Shown one piece after another: positions 35,164-46,300 of a stretch of DNA of 52,570 nt. The notes beneath the pieces were generated by a model. It did no database searches, was not told the DNA's origin, and saw nothing but the letters and a program-made list of their open reading frames with translations. The stretch is taken from NCBI RefSeq assembly GCF_900114745.1, contig NZ_FOUB01000025.1, positions 1 to 52,570 of the forward strand, read 5' to 3'. The translations under genes and the position numbers were made by a program. Positions within the stretch are counted from its first letter, which is position 1, and the number at the start of each line of letters is the position of its first letter. This stretch comes from Nitrosomonas communis (GTDB lineage Bacteria > Pseudomonadota > Gammaproteobacteria > Burkholderiales > Nitrosomonadaceae).

Positions 35164-36516
35164 ATGCTGGCCACACCCTGGGCAATCTTGTTGTGCAAGT
35201 TCAATGACGATAATTCCGAACCGATCTATCCGCGGCAACGCTTCGATGAGCTTTTCACCAGCGCGGGTAACGGCAAGTTCAACATGATCGATTATTTCCG
35301 CGACATGTCGCACGGCAAGCTGGACCTCAACGGTTCCAGGGTGTTTCCGCTGCAGGGAGAGACAGATTGGTACACGATCAGTCATCCGATCGCCGATTAC
35401 CTCGGCTTTGATACACCGGTGCTTGGGCGAGGCGCGCTGCTGACCTGGGCGCGCGAAGCCGCCGCCCCTAATGGCGATGACCTGACCGGCTTCTACAACA
35501 TCGTTGTCGTGATGAATACAGCGACAGATCTCTACGGAAGCCTCGATGGCGTCGCGACGGACGACGGTCGCAACGGTTTTAACGGCATGAGTAGTCTTTC
35601 GCCCTCGATTTTGGGGCAGGAGATGGGCCATGGCTACGGCCTCGATCACGCACGCATCGAAGGCTCGACCGCGGACTATATGGATCCCTTCGACATCATG
35701 AGCACGATCGGCTCATTCATGGCGCCTCACCCTTTCTTCACCGAACGGGACGAGCGCGGCAACCCAGTCTTCCTAATAGGGCCGGGCCTCAACGCCGCGA
35801 CCATGAGTCATTTCGGCTGGCTGGACAGCTCTCGCGTCTGGACATCCAGTTCCAGCAGCAAAACGAGCACTATCAAACTGCGCCCCCTACATCGGCTCGA
35901 CTTGCCGGGTTATTTGTGCGCCCGCATAAACGACCTCTTCATCGAGTTCCGGATGAACGATCGCTGGGACGCCGCATTCAGTGAACCGGTTGTGCTGATC
36001 CATGACTTCTTCGATGGACACTCTTACCTGCGGCTGGCCGACGACGGCTTCGGCTACTTCATCGCCAGCAACACATTGTCTGAGGGCGATGTGAGTAACC
36101 AGCCGCCGCCGCTGCACGGTGCTGGGATGCAGATCACCGTGACCGATATCGACGCAGCGACGCAAACGGCGACAATCCAGCTTCAGCGGTGGGCGGATAC
36201 CCGGCCTCCTGGGGTTGGTCCGGGCATCACCTTCGGCGGCGTTGATGTCGGCGGTGGCGGCTGGATCTTCATCAATGGCAAGTTCAAACCGATACCGCCG
36301 CATTCACCACTGTACGCGATCCTAGAGCAGATTGCTGAAGTAGAGCAGAGCCAGACGCTCGGAAACCGGCTAGCGCGTGGGTTGGTACAGCAGCAGGCTT
36401 ATAGCGCCATCGCGGCCACTGCGACCGAGCACGCAACTCGCGCGTTATCACTGCGCCAGCCGACCCACGGCGTGCTGCGCAGCTTCTCGCAGCGGACCCG
36501 GCGCAACTCGACCTAG
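35164..36516 (+). CDS. M6-like metalloprotease homologue, GC-rich
   Basis: A 450-residue protein starting at ATG 35164 behind AGGAGG. The N-terminal half has features of M6/gametolysin-like secreted peptidases: FDELFTSAGNGKFNMIDYFRDMSHGKLDL, then FYNIVVVMN, and SILGQEMGHGYGLDHARI with DIMS after it. In the zinc motif HExxHxxGxxH the first His is Gln (Gln152, Glu153, His156, His162), which may be a family variant or loss of catalysis. No signal peptide is seen. The C-terminal half is beta-rich, then a Gly-rich linker and a basic tail. The gene is far more GC-rich than its neighbours and has many antisense open frames, pointing to transfer from a high-GC donor. Confidence 0.6.
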   Translation: MLATPWAILLCKFNDDNSEPIYPRQRFDELFTSAGNGKFNMIDYFRDMSHGKLDLNGSRVFPLQGETDWYTISHPIADYLGFDTPVLGRGALLTWAREAAAPNGDDLTGFYNIVVVMNTATDLYGSLDGVATDDGRNGFNGMSSLSPSILGQEMGHGYGLDHARIEGSTADYMDPFDIMSTIGSFMAPHPFFTERDERGNPVFLIGPGLNAATMSHFGWLDSSRVWTSSSSSKTSTIKLRPLHRLDLPGYLCARINDLFIEFRMNDRWDAAFSEPVVLIHDFFDGHSYLRLADDGFGYFIASNTLSEGDVSNQPPPLHGAGMQITVTDIDAATQTATIQLQRWADTRPPGVGPGITFGGVDVGGGGWIFINGKFKPIPPHSPLYAILEQIAEVEQSQTLGNRLARGLVQQQAYSAIAATATEHATRALSLRQPTHGVLRSFSQRTRRNST

Positions 36517-37036
36517 GCGTCCAAAACATGCATCTCTAAGAGGAAAGAACGAAGAGCGGGGTTTGTGGTCTTGCAAAGATGCATCAGCCTGTCAAGTCCA
36601 TCCAGCCGACACCAAAAAGCGGCGCGGCTGATGGGCAACGTTAGGTGTTGTATTTCTTGAATTTGTTGCGGCCCCTTTAACCGGATAACCTGGAAGAAAG
36701 TTAAGCTCTGATCAACAACTATTAGAGTAGTTATCAGGTGTTCCTCACATGCGTAGGGATGAACCGAAGATGAACTGGAGAAAAGACAATCCAACTAACC
36801 GCACCACCCTTTTCTCTTCCCGCCTGAATAAGGACGAATCAAAGATTTATTAATCATCTCTCGTCCAACATCAATGCCATCAATAAATACATCAGCACGT
36901 AGCAACCTAATATATTACATCAAATGTATCTCGGTTATGCACCAATGCAACCTTGGCGCAAATGATTGAAGATCCGGCATAGGAATACTCTGACATGCTG
37001 GCGCATAAAATTGCCAGGCATAGCAAGTAAAATAGA
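36517..37036. other. Spacer, no supported gene
   Basis: A 520-bp gap between the GC-rich protease-like gene and the spanin remnant. Composition falls back to the island average within about 100 bp. Short frames exist (for example 36513-36794 minus) but show no motif or ribosome binding site. Confidence 0.4.
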
Positions 37037-37385
37037 TTATTCAGCTTTGTCATTAACCACGTTAAATCTAGGCCTGCACCTCTCAGTCAAATCCCAGGCA
37101 TATATCTTCAACTTCTCCAATTCCTGCCACACCTGATCTAATCCGTTGTTGAGACTGTTTTCGGTCGCGCTATAAAACGTTTCAGGAATTGCTCCTTCGT
37201 TTCGCGATCCAGACTCACTGGTTGAATGAATACGCTCTTGGCTACTACCGGCATTTCCGGGCATGGCGTCGATACCGCAGTTTCTTTCTTTGACACTGAG
37301 ACGCAACCGGTTAGAAGCAGCAAGCTCAGTAGTAAGCTGATTAATTTTATTATCTCTTTCATTGAGTATCCTCGCGTTGAAAATT
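37037..37385 (-). pseudogene. Rz-like inner-membrane spanin, 5' end cut by IS3
   Basis: The minus-strand frame begins inside the IS3 element and, from 37385 on, reads ARILNERDNKINQLTTELAA, then a polar coiled-coil part and WQELEKLKIYAWDLTERCRP to TAA at 37037-37039. A coiled-coil periplasmic domain with a lipoprotein gene nested in the +1 frame is the arrangement of phage spanins, in which Rz and Rz1 fuse inner and outer membranes during lysis. The N-terminal membrane anchor is missing. Across the IS, near 38712 (minus), ATG opens MLRLCLSWLVGIAG, a possible remnant of that anchor. No endolysin or holin is nearby. Confidence 0.55.
37138..37362 (-). CDS. Rz1-like outer-membrane spanin lipoprotein, nested in Rz
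   Basis: A 74-residue lipoprotein, MKEIIKLISLLLSLLLLTGC, with lipobox LLTGC (Cys20), then a short Pro-containing periplasmic part (TPCPEMP). It lies wholly within the Rz-like frame and is shifted +1 relative to it, as in lambda Rz/Rz1. The frame is intact although its partner lost its N-terminus. Expression is doubtful because the IS3 element separates it from its promoter. Confidence 0.55.
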   Translation of the reverse strand: MKEIIKLISLLLSLLLLTGCVSVSKKETAVSTPCPEMPVVAKSVFIQPVSLDRETKEQFLKRFIARPKTVSTTD

Positions 37386-37458
37386 TGAACTGAGGTCATT
37401 TTAGTACCAAAAGTTGAGAGAGGTATTAACTTAAATAACTCACTTAAGGAGGCGATAA

Positions 37459-37743
37459 ATGGCATCACCAGGAAAGCGATACAAACCTGAGCAGATCGTG
37501 AATCTGCTATGCGAGATTGAAGTCATGATGGCCAATGGCAAGACTTTGTTGGAGGCATGCAAGCAAGCAGGTATAAGTGACAAGAGCTATTACCGCTGGC
37601 GCAGGATTTATGGTGGCCTCAAGGTAGATCAGGCAAGGAAATTCAAAGAAATCGAAGCAGAGAATACCAGGCTTAAGAAACGGGTAGCAGAACTCTCTCT
37701 GCGTGGGGCCATGCTCACGGAAGTTGTCAAGGGAAACTACTAA
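37459..37743 (+). CDS. IS3-family OrfA (HTH, leucine zipper)
   Basis: A 94-residue OrfA preceded by AAGGAGG. It has the helix-turn-helix of IS3 family proteins (RYKPEQIVNLLCEIEVMMANGK, then EACKQAGISDKSYYRWRRIYGG) and the C-terminal zipper (KEIEAENTRLKKRVAELSL). It binds the terminal repeats and is normally fused to OrfB by a frameshift. OrfB here is broken, so it can at most act in trans on related copies. Confidence 0.85.
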   Translation: MASPGKRYKPEQIVNLLCEIEVMMANGKTLLEACKQAGISDKSYYRWRRIYGGLKVDQARKFKEIEAENTRLKKRVAELSLRGAMLTEVVKGNY

Positions 37744-37749
37744 GCCCTG

Positions 37750-38600
37750 CCAGATGCAAGCTGGCAGCGAAGATGTTGATGGAACGATTCCCAACATCCG
37801 AGCGTAAACCTGTGTTTTGGTAGGGCTATCCAGAACAGTATGACGGTATCAACCGCAGAAGGGAGATGATGAAACTTTATTCCGGGCGGAGATCATCCGG
37901 CTGGCCTGCCTGTACGGCCGATATGGATATCGTATGATTGCAGGGTTAATGCGAAATAGAGGCTGGCAATTGGCTACCCCGGATAGAGTACGGCGCATTT
38001 GGCGTGAAGAAGGTCTGAAAGTACCTGACCAACAGAAACCTCGGTGTCGCCTTTGGCTCAATGATGGCAGTTGTCTTCGGCTGTGGCCAGAGCATGGCAA
38101 TCATATCTGGAGTTATAACTTTGTTCTGATCGGGGACGGATATGGCCGGAAAATTCGTATGCTAACTATGATCGACGAATTTAGTCGAACCTGTCTGGGT
38201 ATCTATTGTGCGAGACACATAGGAGCTGACGAAGTAATCGCCCAACTGGCCAATGCGATGATTGCTCATGGTATCCCGGAATACATTCGCAGTGACAATG
38301 GACCAGAATTTGTGGCCAGTCGCTTGCGCGCATGGTTGGCGGATAGGCGTCAAGACGACTTATATCACACCTGGCAGCCCATGGGAGAATGGCTACTGTG
38401 AAAGCTTTAATGGAACATTACGTGATAATTTACTCAACGGAGAAATTTTCTATGGCGTTCTGGAAGCGCAAGCTATCGTGAACCAGTGGGTGCGTGAGTA
38501 CAACACTATCAGGCCGCATAGTTCATAGGGTTATAAACTTCCGGCTCCTGAAGTTGTATTTTCTCCATCACCACAGAATTTACATCCATTCATGCACTGA
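37750..38600 (+). pseudogene. IS3-family OrfB transposase, disrupted
   Basis: An rve-type integrase core is readable through several frames: CLYGRYGYRMIAGLMRNRGW, RVRRIWREEGLKVP, LIGDGYGRKIRMLTMIDEFSR (first Asp), [15 protein letters not shown] (second Asp), [21 protein letters not shown] (Glu), [12 protein letters not shown], then an in-frame TAG and GYKLPAPEVVF. Stops near 37805-37850 and a frameshift near 38340-38350 inactivate it. The DDE triad itself is intact. Confidence 0.85.
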
Positions 38601-38652
38601 CGTATGATGTAGATACTCTCACAACATCTGGTACTAAATCTACAACAGTTCA

Positions 38653-38974
38653 AATACACACAGTTTATTAACCTGCGATACCCACCAGCCAAGACAGGCA
38701 AAGACGAAGCATAGTGAAAAGTACAACAATATTTCCGCAAAAAATTCTAGGGTTGAACCGTAGCTAAAACGTAACCATTAAGAAAATAATTTATTGAGTT
38801 CTAATATTCTAACTTTTTCTATTGATCGCTATAAATAACTAATAGCATATTGTATAGCGAATATTTAATAGCAACCAAAATGCCAACTAGGACCATAACT
38901 GGGACTAAACTGAAGATTCAAAGTTAATATTATATAAATTGCTTAAATATATCACGCTATCCATTTGATTTATA
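38653..38974. other. Right end of the island, no supported gene
   Basis: AT-rich DNA between the IS3 element and attR. It holds the possible Rz N-terminal scrap (38712 minus) and the right copy of the 12-bp doublet (38885-38908). Otherwise I see nothing. Confidence 0.5.
38885..38908 (+). promoter_or_regulatory. Tandem 12-bp motif, probable arm-type recombination site (right)
   Basis: AACTAGGACCAT followed by AACTGGGACTAA, 66 bp inside attR. It matches the doublet at 6032-6055 in 21 of 24 positions and lies in the same orientation. Symmetric placement inside both ends supports a role in integration or excision. Confidence 0.6.
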
Positions 38975-39050
<76 letters not shown>

Positions 39051-39260
39051 GTTCTGAATTACTGACAAGGGCGGAATTATAGAGGTTTAAGAGGCTGTGA
39101 GCAATTATAAGTCTTTTGATAACTAAATATATCAATAATAAAATTCAGAAATTATTGGATTAAATAATTGAACAAAATAAATTAACAATAATTTCGGTTA
39201 AATTCTTCGAATATCTCCAAAAATCTGTACATTTTAAGCAAAAAAAGCCATAATTTCATA

Positions 39261-39716
39261 ATGACATTTAGAAATATATCAACTAAAAATATTCTGATTA
39301 TCCATGGACCCAACTTGAATCTTCTGGGTAGGCGGGAGCCAGAAATCTATGGCAAAACGACTTTGGATGATATTAACAGAAAATTATCTGCAATATCACT
39401 AGCAGCCGAAGTAAGGCTAGATACTTTTCAAAGCAATAGTGAGGGTGAATTAATAAACCGGGTACAGCAAGCAATGGATGATGAAACCGATTTTATTATT
39501 ATCAATCCAGCAGGATTAACTCATACCAGTATTGCTTTACGTGATGCTTTAGCCGCAACAGGAGTGCCTTTTATTGAAATACATCTTTCTAATATTTATG
39601 CACGTGAGGTATTTCGGCATAAATCATACTTTTCTGATCTTGCAATTGGTGTGATCAGCGGCCTAGGGGCAAAAGGTTATGAACTAGCTTTACAGTTCGC
39701 TTTAAATGACCGATAG
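39261..39716 (+). CDS. aroQ: 3-dehydroquinate dehydratase, type II
   Basis: A 151-residue cytosolic enzyme of the shikimate pathway that converts 3-dehydroquinate to 3-dehydroshikimate. Motifs are [21 protein letters not shown] (catalytic Arg and Tyr), [31 protein letters not shown], and [18 protein letters not shown] (catalytic His, substrate loop). Length is typical. It is the first core gene beyond the integration site and the head of the aroQ-accB-accC-prmA cluster usual in betaproteobacteria. A 285-bp gap before accB suggests a separate promoter there. Confidence 0.96.
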   Translation: MTFRNISTKNILIIHGPNLNLLGRREPEIYGKTTLDDINRKLSAISLAAEVRLDTFQSNSEGELINRVQQAMDDETDFIIINPAGLTHTSIALRDALAATGVPFIEIHLSNIYAREVFRHKSYFSDLAIGVISGLGAKGYELALQFALNDR

Positions 39717-40001
39717 TCTCCAACTCAATTTTTTAATGACAAGTATGTTCTTTACTTAAGCATTCAATCAAAAATATACAGAAGACTAACGATAAAGAAT
39801 AATAAGTAATACAACGAATTAATAATATGTAGTAATATGCCGCCGCCACGTATTCAGATATGTATCGATGCATCACTTTGTTAGCGAACTACATAAGTTC
39901 TATTTTATTTTTAAACTAAATCTTACAAACCTTGATCATGGATTGTATCTCAGGTTTGATTTTAGATTACTCGTAAACGGGATGTTTCCGGGAGGCTGTA
40001 T

Positions 40002-40472
40002 ATGGATCTAAGAAAGCTAAAGAAACTTATCGAATTAGTTGAAGAATATAATATCGCTGAGTTAGAAATTACTGAAGGTGAAGAGAAAGTTCGTATCAAT
40101 AAATCCGGCTACTCCTCACAAAATTATGCAGCCATACCTCAATTTTACCAAGCTGGTGCTGTCCCAACAGCAAATATGCCGACCAGTATAACTGAAACTG
40201 CTCCAATGGAAACAGAAGCCAAGCCCAGTTTACCGGAAGGACATATTGTAAAATCACCGATGGTAGGCACTTTTTATCGTGCTTCCGCACCCGGAGCAAA
40301 ACCTTTTGTAGAAACCGGACAGACCGTTAAAGTGGGTGATACCTTATGTATTATTGAAGCAATGAAGCTTCTTAATGAAATAGAAGCCGACAAAGCTGGT
40401 GTGATCAAAGCCATTCTACTTGAAAATGGTCAGCCAGTTGAATATGGTGAGCCTTTATTTGTGATTGGATAA
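40002..40472 (+). CDS. accB: Biotin carboxyl carrier protein of acetyl-CoA carboxylase
   Basis: A 156-residue carrier with GGGAGG upstream of ATG 40002. The N-terminal helix region ([31 protein letters not shown]) is followed by a Pro/Ala/Thr-rich linker, then the biotinyl domain with [22 protein letters not shown] and the biotin-accepting Lys in [14 protein letters not shown]. It carries CO2 on biotin from AccC to the carboxyltransferase in fatty acid synthesis. accC starts 53 bp downstream, so they form one operon. Confidence 0.97.
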   Translation: MDLRKLKKLIELVEEYNIAELEITEGEEKVRINKSGYSSQNYAAIPQFYQAGAVPTANMPTSITETAPMETEAKPSLPEGHIVKSPMVGTFYRASAPGAKPFVETGQTVKVGDTLCIIEAMKLLNEIEADKAGVIKAILLENGQPVEYGEPLFVIG

Positions 40473-40525
40473 TTTTTCAACTATCCGCTCTTTTGAATTA
40501 GCCCCTTCCAGATTTCACCTCAAAT

Positions 40526-41893
40526 ATGTTTGAGAAAATACTTATTGCCAATCGAGGCGAAATTGCCTTGCGTATTCAACGTGCATGCCGTGCCATGGGG
40601 ATTAAAACCGTTGCAGTTCATTCTGAAGCCGACGCTGAAGCCAAGTATGTCAAACTTGCTGATGAATCCGTATGTATCGGTCCTGCTGCATCCAGCCAGA
40701 GCTATCTCAATGTACCGGCTATTATCAGTGCGGCAGAAGTGACGGATGCTGAAGCCATTCATCCGGGTTATGGTTTCCTCTCAGAAAATGCTGATTTTGC
40801 TGAAAGAGTAGAAAAAAGTGGCTTTGTCTTCATCGGTCCACGTCCAGAAACCATACGGTTAATGGGCGATAAAGTCAGCGCAAAAAATGCCATGAGACAA
40901 GCAGGTGTTCCCTGCGTTCCTGGCTCAGATGATGCATTACCGGAATCTATTGAGGAAATCAAGAAAATCGCCAAATCAATTGGCTACCCCATTATTATCA
41001 AAGCGGCTGGGGGTGGTGGAGGACGAGGTATGCGTGTAGTCCATACGGAAGCTGCACTCTCTAATGCAGTCATCACGACGCGGAATGAAGCTCTAACAGC
41101 CTTCGGCAATCCAACTGTATATGCAGAAAAATATCTGGAAAACCCTCGGCATATTGAATTTCAAGTTTTGGTTGATGACTATGGCAATGCGGTTCATCTA
41201 GGTGAACGGGATTGTTCTATGCAGCGTCGACATCAAAAAATCATTGAAGAAGCCCCAGCAACTAATATCCCTCCACGACTGCGGGACAGAATTGGCGAGC
41301 GCTGCACGGAAGCCTGTCGTCGTATCAATTACCGTGGCGTGGGAACTTTTGAGTTTCTTTACGAAAACAATGAGTTCTATTTCATAGAAATGAATACACG
41401 TTTACAGGTAGAACATCCGGTGACTGAGGCAGTTACCGGCATTGATCTCGTTCAAGCCCAAATCTGGGTCGCAGCAGGAGAAAAACTCGCATTACGGCAG
41501 AAAGACATCGTGATCAAAGGCCATGCCATCGAATGCCGTATTAATGCCGAAGACCCCTACAAACTAACCCCCTCGGCAGGTCGCATTACTCAATATCATG
41601 CTCCCGGTGGTCCAGGTATTCGGGTTGATTCTCATGTCTACCATAACTATATGGTGCCGCCTTATTATGATTCCATGATTGGCAAAATTATCGCATATGG
41701 AGACGATCGAGATCAAACCATTGCCAGAATGCGTATTGCGCTTTCAGAAATGGTGGTAGATGGTATCAAAACAAATATTCCTCTACACCTTGATCTGTTA
41801 TCAGATACCCATTTCCTTAATGGAGGTGTTTCAATTCATTATCTAGAACACAAACTTGCTTTGCATAATAAAGCAGGTAAGGAAAATGGTTAA
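40526..41893 (+). CDS. accC: Biotin carboxylase subunit of acetyl-CoA carboxylase
   Basis: A 455-residue ATP-grasp enzyme that carboxylates the biotin of AccB with bicarbonate and ATP. Seen in order: [35 protein letters not shown], the Gly-rich loop [34 protein letters not shown], and the active-site stretch [19 protein letters not shown], then ECRINAEDP. Full length with no lesion. prmA follows by 30 bp. Confidence 0.97.
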   Translation: MFEKILIANRGEIALRIQRACRAMGIKTVAVHSEADAEAKYVKLADESVCIGPAASSQSYLNVPAIISAAEVTDAEAIHPGYGFLSENADFAERVEKSGFVFIGPRPETIRLMGDKVSAKNAMRQAGVPCVPGSDDALPESIEEIKKIAKSIGYPIIIKAAGGGGGRGMRVVHTEAALSNAVITTRNEALTAFGNPTVYAEKYLENPRHIEFQVLVDDYGNAVHLGERDCSMQRRHQKIIEEAPATNIPPRLRDRIGERCTEACRRINYRGVGTFEFLYENNEFYFIEMNTRLQVEHPVTEAVTGIDLVQAQIWVAAGEKLALRQKDIVIKGHAIECRINAEDPYKLTPSAGRITQYHAPGGPGIRVDSHVYHNYMVPPYYDSMIGKIIAYGDDRDQTIARMRIALSEMVVDGIKTNIPLHLDLLSDTHFLNGGVSIHYLEHKLALHNKAGKENG

Positions 41894-41923
41894 ATACTCC
41901 TCTTGAAGTCATCCACAGTTAAA

Positions 41924-42841
41924 ATGTCCTGGGTATCACTTACCATTGAAATCAATGCAGCGTATGTTGAAATCTTAAGTGATAAACTATTCGAGCTAGG
42001 CGCATTATCCGTTGATATTCAGGATGCTTCTGCCGGCACTGAACAAGAGCAGCCTTTGTTTGATGAACCTGGCGAACTCACAGGCGAAATCTGGGAACAA
42101 GCGGCCGTCACCGCATTATTCGAGCAAAATGTAGATATTCCAATTATCATGCAATGGGTTACCCAGGCACTGCAGCTTGCAACCCAACCTGAATACCGTT
42201 TAGCTCGCCTGGAAGAGCAAGATTGGGTCAGATTGACACAAGCACAGTTCGACCCCATCAAAATATCATCACGATTATGGATCGTCCCAAGCTGGCATTC
42301 CTCTCCTGATGCGGCCGCAATCAATTTAATTCTTGATCCCGGGCGGGCATTTGGTACTGGCAGCCACCCTACTACTCAACTTTGCCTCTCCTGGCTAGAC
42401 AGTAATATACAATCTGGTGAGACTGTACTCGATTACGGATGTGGTTCGGGTATACTGGCAATTGCTGCGCTAAAGCTGGGTGCAAGTAATGTGCTAGGCA
42501 TTGATATTGACACCCATGCGATTGCAGCAAGTCGTGACAATGCTGTACTCAATCGTTGCGATCCGGAGAGAATATTATTTTCTACGACATTAGATTTATC
42601 CCAAACCAACAAAAAAGAACAAGGGCAAGTTGATAAGGTGGTCGCAAATATCTTAGCCAACCCCTTAATTATGCTAGCCCCCATATTGATGAATGCTGTG
42701 CGCAAAGGTGGCTATCTAGCCCTTTCTGGTATCCTCGAGGAGCAAGCTAGCCAAGTCATCGATACTTATCGCCAATGGTTTGAAATGGATATTGCTAATA
42801 AAAAAGAAGACTGGGTGCTATTGACCGGGATAAAAAAATAA
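41924..42841 (+). CDS. prmA: Ribosomal protein L11 methyltransferase
   Basis: I start at ATG 41924 ([20 protein letters not shown]), which matches the family N-terminus; the TTG seven codons earlier is less likely. The 305-residue enzyme trimethylates lysines and the N-terminus of ribosomal protein L11 using AdoMet. Visible motifs are [21 protein letters not shown], the AdoMet motif [30 protein letters not shown], and the NILANPL motif. It is the last gene of the acc cluster, followed by a 500-bp spacer with two repeat elements. Confidence 0.95.
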   Translation: MSWVSLTIEINAAYVEILSDKLFELGALSVDIQDASAGTEQEQPLFDEPGELTGEIWEQAAVTALFEQNVDIPIIMQWVTQALQLATQPEYRLARLEEQDWVRLTQAQFDPIKISSRLWIVPSWHSSPDAAAINLILDPGRAFGTGSHPTTQLCLSWLDSNIQSGETVLDYGCGSGILAIAALKLGASNVLGIDIDTHAIAASRDNAVLNRCDPERILFSTTLDLSQTNKKEQGQVDKVVANILANPLIMLAPILMNAVRKGGYLALSGILEEQASQVIDTYRQWFEMDIANKKEDWVLLTGIKK

Positions 42842-42977
42842 CAACCTTTGCTCTAAAGATTTTAAAATTTCTGCAGAAACAGAAAAATCAATATCAGGCT
42901 TTATTTTGATAACAGTGAGCTAGCGCAGTGAGTGACTCATTGCTACTACTTAATCCCTTATTCCCTTCACAAAAATA

Positions 42978-43090
42978 ATTCTATTTCCAAATCAAGCGTA
43001 AAGAATGCAAACCGCGAACGCAAACCGCAGACAATATAAAAATAATACGATAAAAAGCGCTGACAAAGTCAGGTTTGATATAGAAATAGA
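42978..43090. repeat. MITE-like palindromic repeat, copy A (most diverged)
   Basis: Begins with CTATTTCCAAATCA and ends TGATATAGAAATAG, its imperfect complement. It shares CCGCAGACAATATAAA, AATACG and GACAAAGTCAG with copies B and C, and has an extra internal stretch of about 8 bp. Non-coding. Confidence 0.65.
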
Positions 43091-43159
43091 TTAAGGTATT
43101 GGAAATTACCTATTACCCTCTCGCAAAGCGAGCTGCCGGAGCTGAAATGCTAGTAGTTA

Positions 43160-43259
43160 TTCCATTTTTAAATCAAAAATGACGCGAAGGCGAGCTGCAG
43201 ACAAGATAAATAATACGGCAGGTGAAGCCGACAAAGTCAGTTTTGATTCAGAAATGGAA
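43160..43259. repeat. MITE-like palindromic repeat, copy B
   Basis: TCCATTTTTAAATCAAAA at the left end and TTTTGATTCAGAAATGGA at the right end form terminal inverted repeats. The internal sequence (GACGCGAAGGCGAGCTGCAG, then ATAAATAATACGGC and GACAAAGTCAG) closely matches copy C. It lies 82 bp upstream of metH. Confidence 0.75.
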
Positions 43260-43340
43260 ATACTTCCCCAGACCATGTTGCAGGAATCACATGGGGTATA
43301 ATCAGTTACTTTGTATTTAACGGAAAAATATCATTCCATC

Positions 43341-46300
43341 ATGACTCATCTTCGCACTGCTTTATTGGAAAACTTGCTTACTCGTCGCATCCTACTTCTA
43401 GACGGCGCGATGGGAACAATGATCCAGAGTTACAAATTGAGCGAAACTGATTATCGAGGGAGCCGTTTTGCAGATTTTCCTCATGACCTCAAGGGCAATA
43501 ATGATTTGCTAACGCTGACGCAGCCTCAAATCATCCGTTCTATCCATGCGCAATACCTGGAGGCTGGCGCTGATATCATTGAAACAAATACCTTCAACTC
43601 CAATGCTCCTTCGATGGCTGATTACCATATGCATGAGTTGGTATATGAATTGAATTTTGCAGCAGCAAAATTAGCACGTGAAGAAGCGCTTGCGATGGAA
43701 GCTAAAACACCGGATAAACCCCGTTTTGTTGCAGGAGTTATCGGGCCCACGACCAAAACAGCTTCTATTTCACCGGATGTAAATGATCCCGGTTTCCGTT
43801 CAATCACTTTCAGACAGCTTGTGACGGATTACTCGCAATCCATACAGGGGTTAGCTGAAGGAGGCGCCGATATTCTGCTAGTAGAAACCATTTTCGACAC
43901 ACTGAATGCTAAAGCAGCATTATTTGCGATTGAGCAGTACTTTGAGAAAAATAATATTCGCTTGCCTGTCATGATCTCGGTCACGATTACCGATGCTTCC
44001 GGTCGCAATCTGTCTGGACAAACACCAGAAGCATTCTGGAATTCAGTCAGACATGCCCAACCCTTGTCAGTGGGCATAAACTGTGCATTGGGTGCAGAAT
44101 TAATGCGTCCTTACGTTGAAGAACTCTCCAATGTGACTGAGGTATATACCAGTACTCACCCCAACGCCGGTTTACCGAATCCATTGTCTGAAACAGGTTA
44201 TGACGAATCACCCGAATATACCGCAGGACTAATCAAGGAATTTGCCCAGTCGGGTTTCGTTAATATTGTGGGCGGCTGCTGTGGCACGACACCTGCCCAC
44301 ATTCAAGCCATCGCTGAGGCAGTAGAAGGTATTGCGCCACGACGAATCCCGGATATCCCCAAGAAACTCCGCCTCTCCGGCTTAGAACCACTCAATATTG
44401 GTGATGACTCACTCTTTGTCAATGTGGGCGAGCGTACCAACGTGACCGGATCAAAAGCCTTTGCCCGTCTGATACTCAATGACAATTATGCGGAAGCGTT
44501 GAGCATTGCACGCAGCCAAGTCGAGAATGGCGCTCAAATCATTGACATCAATATGGATGAAGCCATGCTGGATTCACAAAAAGCCATGGTTACTTTCCTC
44601 AACTTGATTGCAGCAGAGCCGGATATCAGTCGCGTGCCTATCATGATTGATTCGAGTAAATGGTCAGTCATTGAAGCAGGTCTACAATGTATTCAGGGTA
44701 AAGCCATTATCAATTCCATCAGCTTAAAAGAAGGTGAGGAAGAATTCATTTATCACGCGAGGCTTGCGCGTCGCTATGGTGCAGCAGTCATCGTGATGGC
44801 ATTTGATGAGAAAGGACAGGCTGACACATTAGCGCGCAAAGTTGAAATCTGTACACGTTGTTACGGTATTTTAGTCAACCAGGTTGGCTTCCCGCCAGAG
44901 GACATTATTTTTGACCCAAATATTTTTGCGGTGGCAACCGGTATCGAAGAACATAACAACTACGCGCTGGATTTCATTGAAGCCATCCGCGTCATCAAAC
45001 AAACTTTGCCTTATGTCAAAATCAGCGGTGGCGTTTCTAATGTTTCCTTTTCCTTTCGTGGAAACGAGCCGATCAGAGAAGCCATTCATACCGCATTCCT
45101 ATACCACGCTATCCAAGCTGGCATGACCATGGGTATTGTCAATGCAGGCCAATTAGGCGTGTATTCGGATATTCCCAAAGATTTACTCGAACGAGTTGAA
45201 GATGTTCTGCTTAACCGCCGCCCAGATGCGACTGAGCGTCTGGTTGAATTTGCCGAGAATTTCAAAGGACAGAAAAAAGAGCAAGTTGAAGATCTTGCCT
45301 GGCGTAACCAATCTGTCCGCCAACGATTAACGCACGCACTCGTCAAAGGAATCAGTACCTATATTGAAGAAGATACTGAAATCATCCGTCAGGAAATAGA
45401 AAGCAGAGGGGGACGACCAATAGAAGTAATCGAAGGCCCTCTGATGGATGGTATGAATGTAGTAGGCGACTTGTTTGGCGCTGGGAAAATGTTTCTGCCG
45501 CAGGTAGTCAAATCTGCACGCGTCATGAAGCAAGCAGTTGCATATCTCCTTCCCTACATTGAGGCTGAGAAAAAAATTTCTGGTGACACTAAACCCAAGG
45601 GAAAAATCGTTGTTGCCACAGTGAAAGGCGATGTCCATGACATAGGCAAAAACATCGTTGCAGTTGTCCTCCAGTGTAATAACTATGAAGTCATCAACAT
45701 GGGTGTGATGGTGCCCAGTTCGCAAATCTTGGAAACAGCACGCAACGAACAAGCTGATATTATCGGATTATCTGGTTTGATCACACCTTCTCTCGAAGAA
45801 ATGGCGCATGTAGCCAAAGAAATGGAGCGGGAAGGTTTTACTATTCCTCTTCTCATTGGGGGTGCCACGACCTCGCGCGTGCATACCTCCGTTAAAATTG
45901 CACCGCACTATAGTGGAGTTACGGTGTGGGTGCCTGATGCAAGCCGGGCTGTTGGCGTATGCAGCCAATTAATGTCTCAGGATCAGCAAAGCGCGTATAA
46001 GCAGGAAATCAAGGCAGAACAAGAGAAAATCCGCGCTCAGCAAAAAAACAAAAAAGGTCCCTCACAATTATTAACCCTCGCTGAAGCACGTGCAAATGCA
46101 TTGAAAATAGATTGGCAGTACTATACTCCTTCTGAATCTAGCTTCCTCGGCATTAGAACCCTGAAGAACTATCCTTTAGAAGCACTAGTTCCTTATATTG
46201 ATTGGACACCCTTCTTCCAAGCCTGGGAACTATCTGGACGATATCCGGCTATTCTAGAAGATGAGGTAGTAGGTGAAGCTGCCAGCAATCTATTCCGCGA

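Larger units (their letters stand above)
37386..38652 (+). mobile_element. IS3-family insertion sequence
   Basis: About 1.27 kb bounded by imperfect inverted repeats: TGAACTGAGG...TTTTAGTACCA at 37386 onward, and at the right end the complement of TGAACTGTTG...TTTAGTACCA ending at 38652. It contains an orfA and a broken orfB in the usual order. The insertion splits the spanin region. Confidence 0.8.

Noticed and set aside
35017..36529. Long minus-strand open frames opposite the protease-like gene
   Set aside because: GC-rich DNA generates antisense open frames; the plus frame has the ribosome binding site and recognisable motifs.
42842..43340. Cobalamin riboswitch before metH
   Set aside because: No B12-box-like conserved segment was seen; the conspicuous structure belongs to the MITE-like repeats, which recur away from metH.
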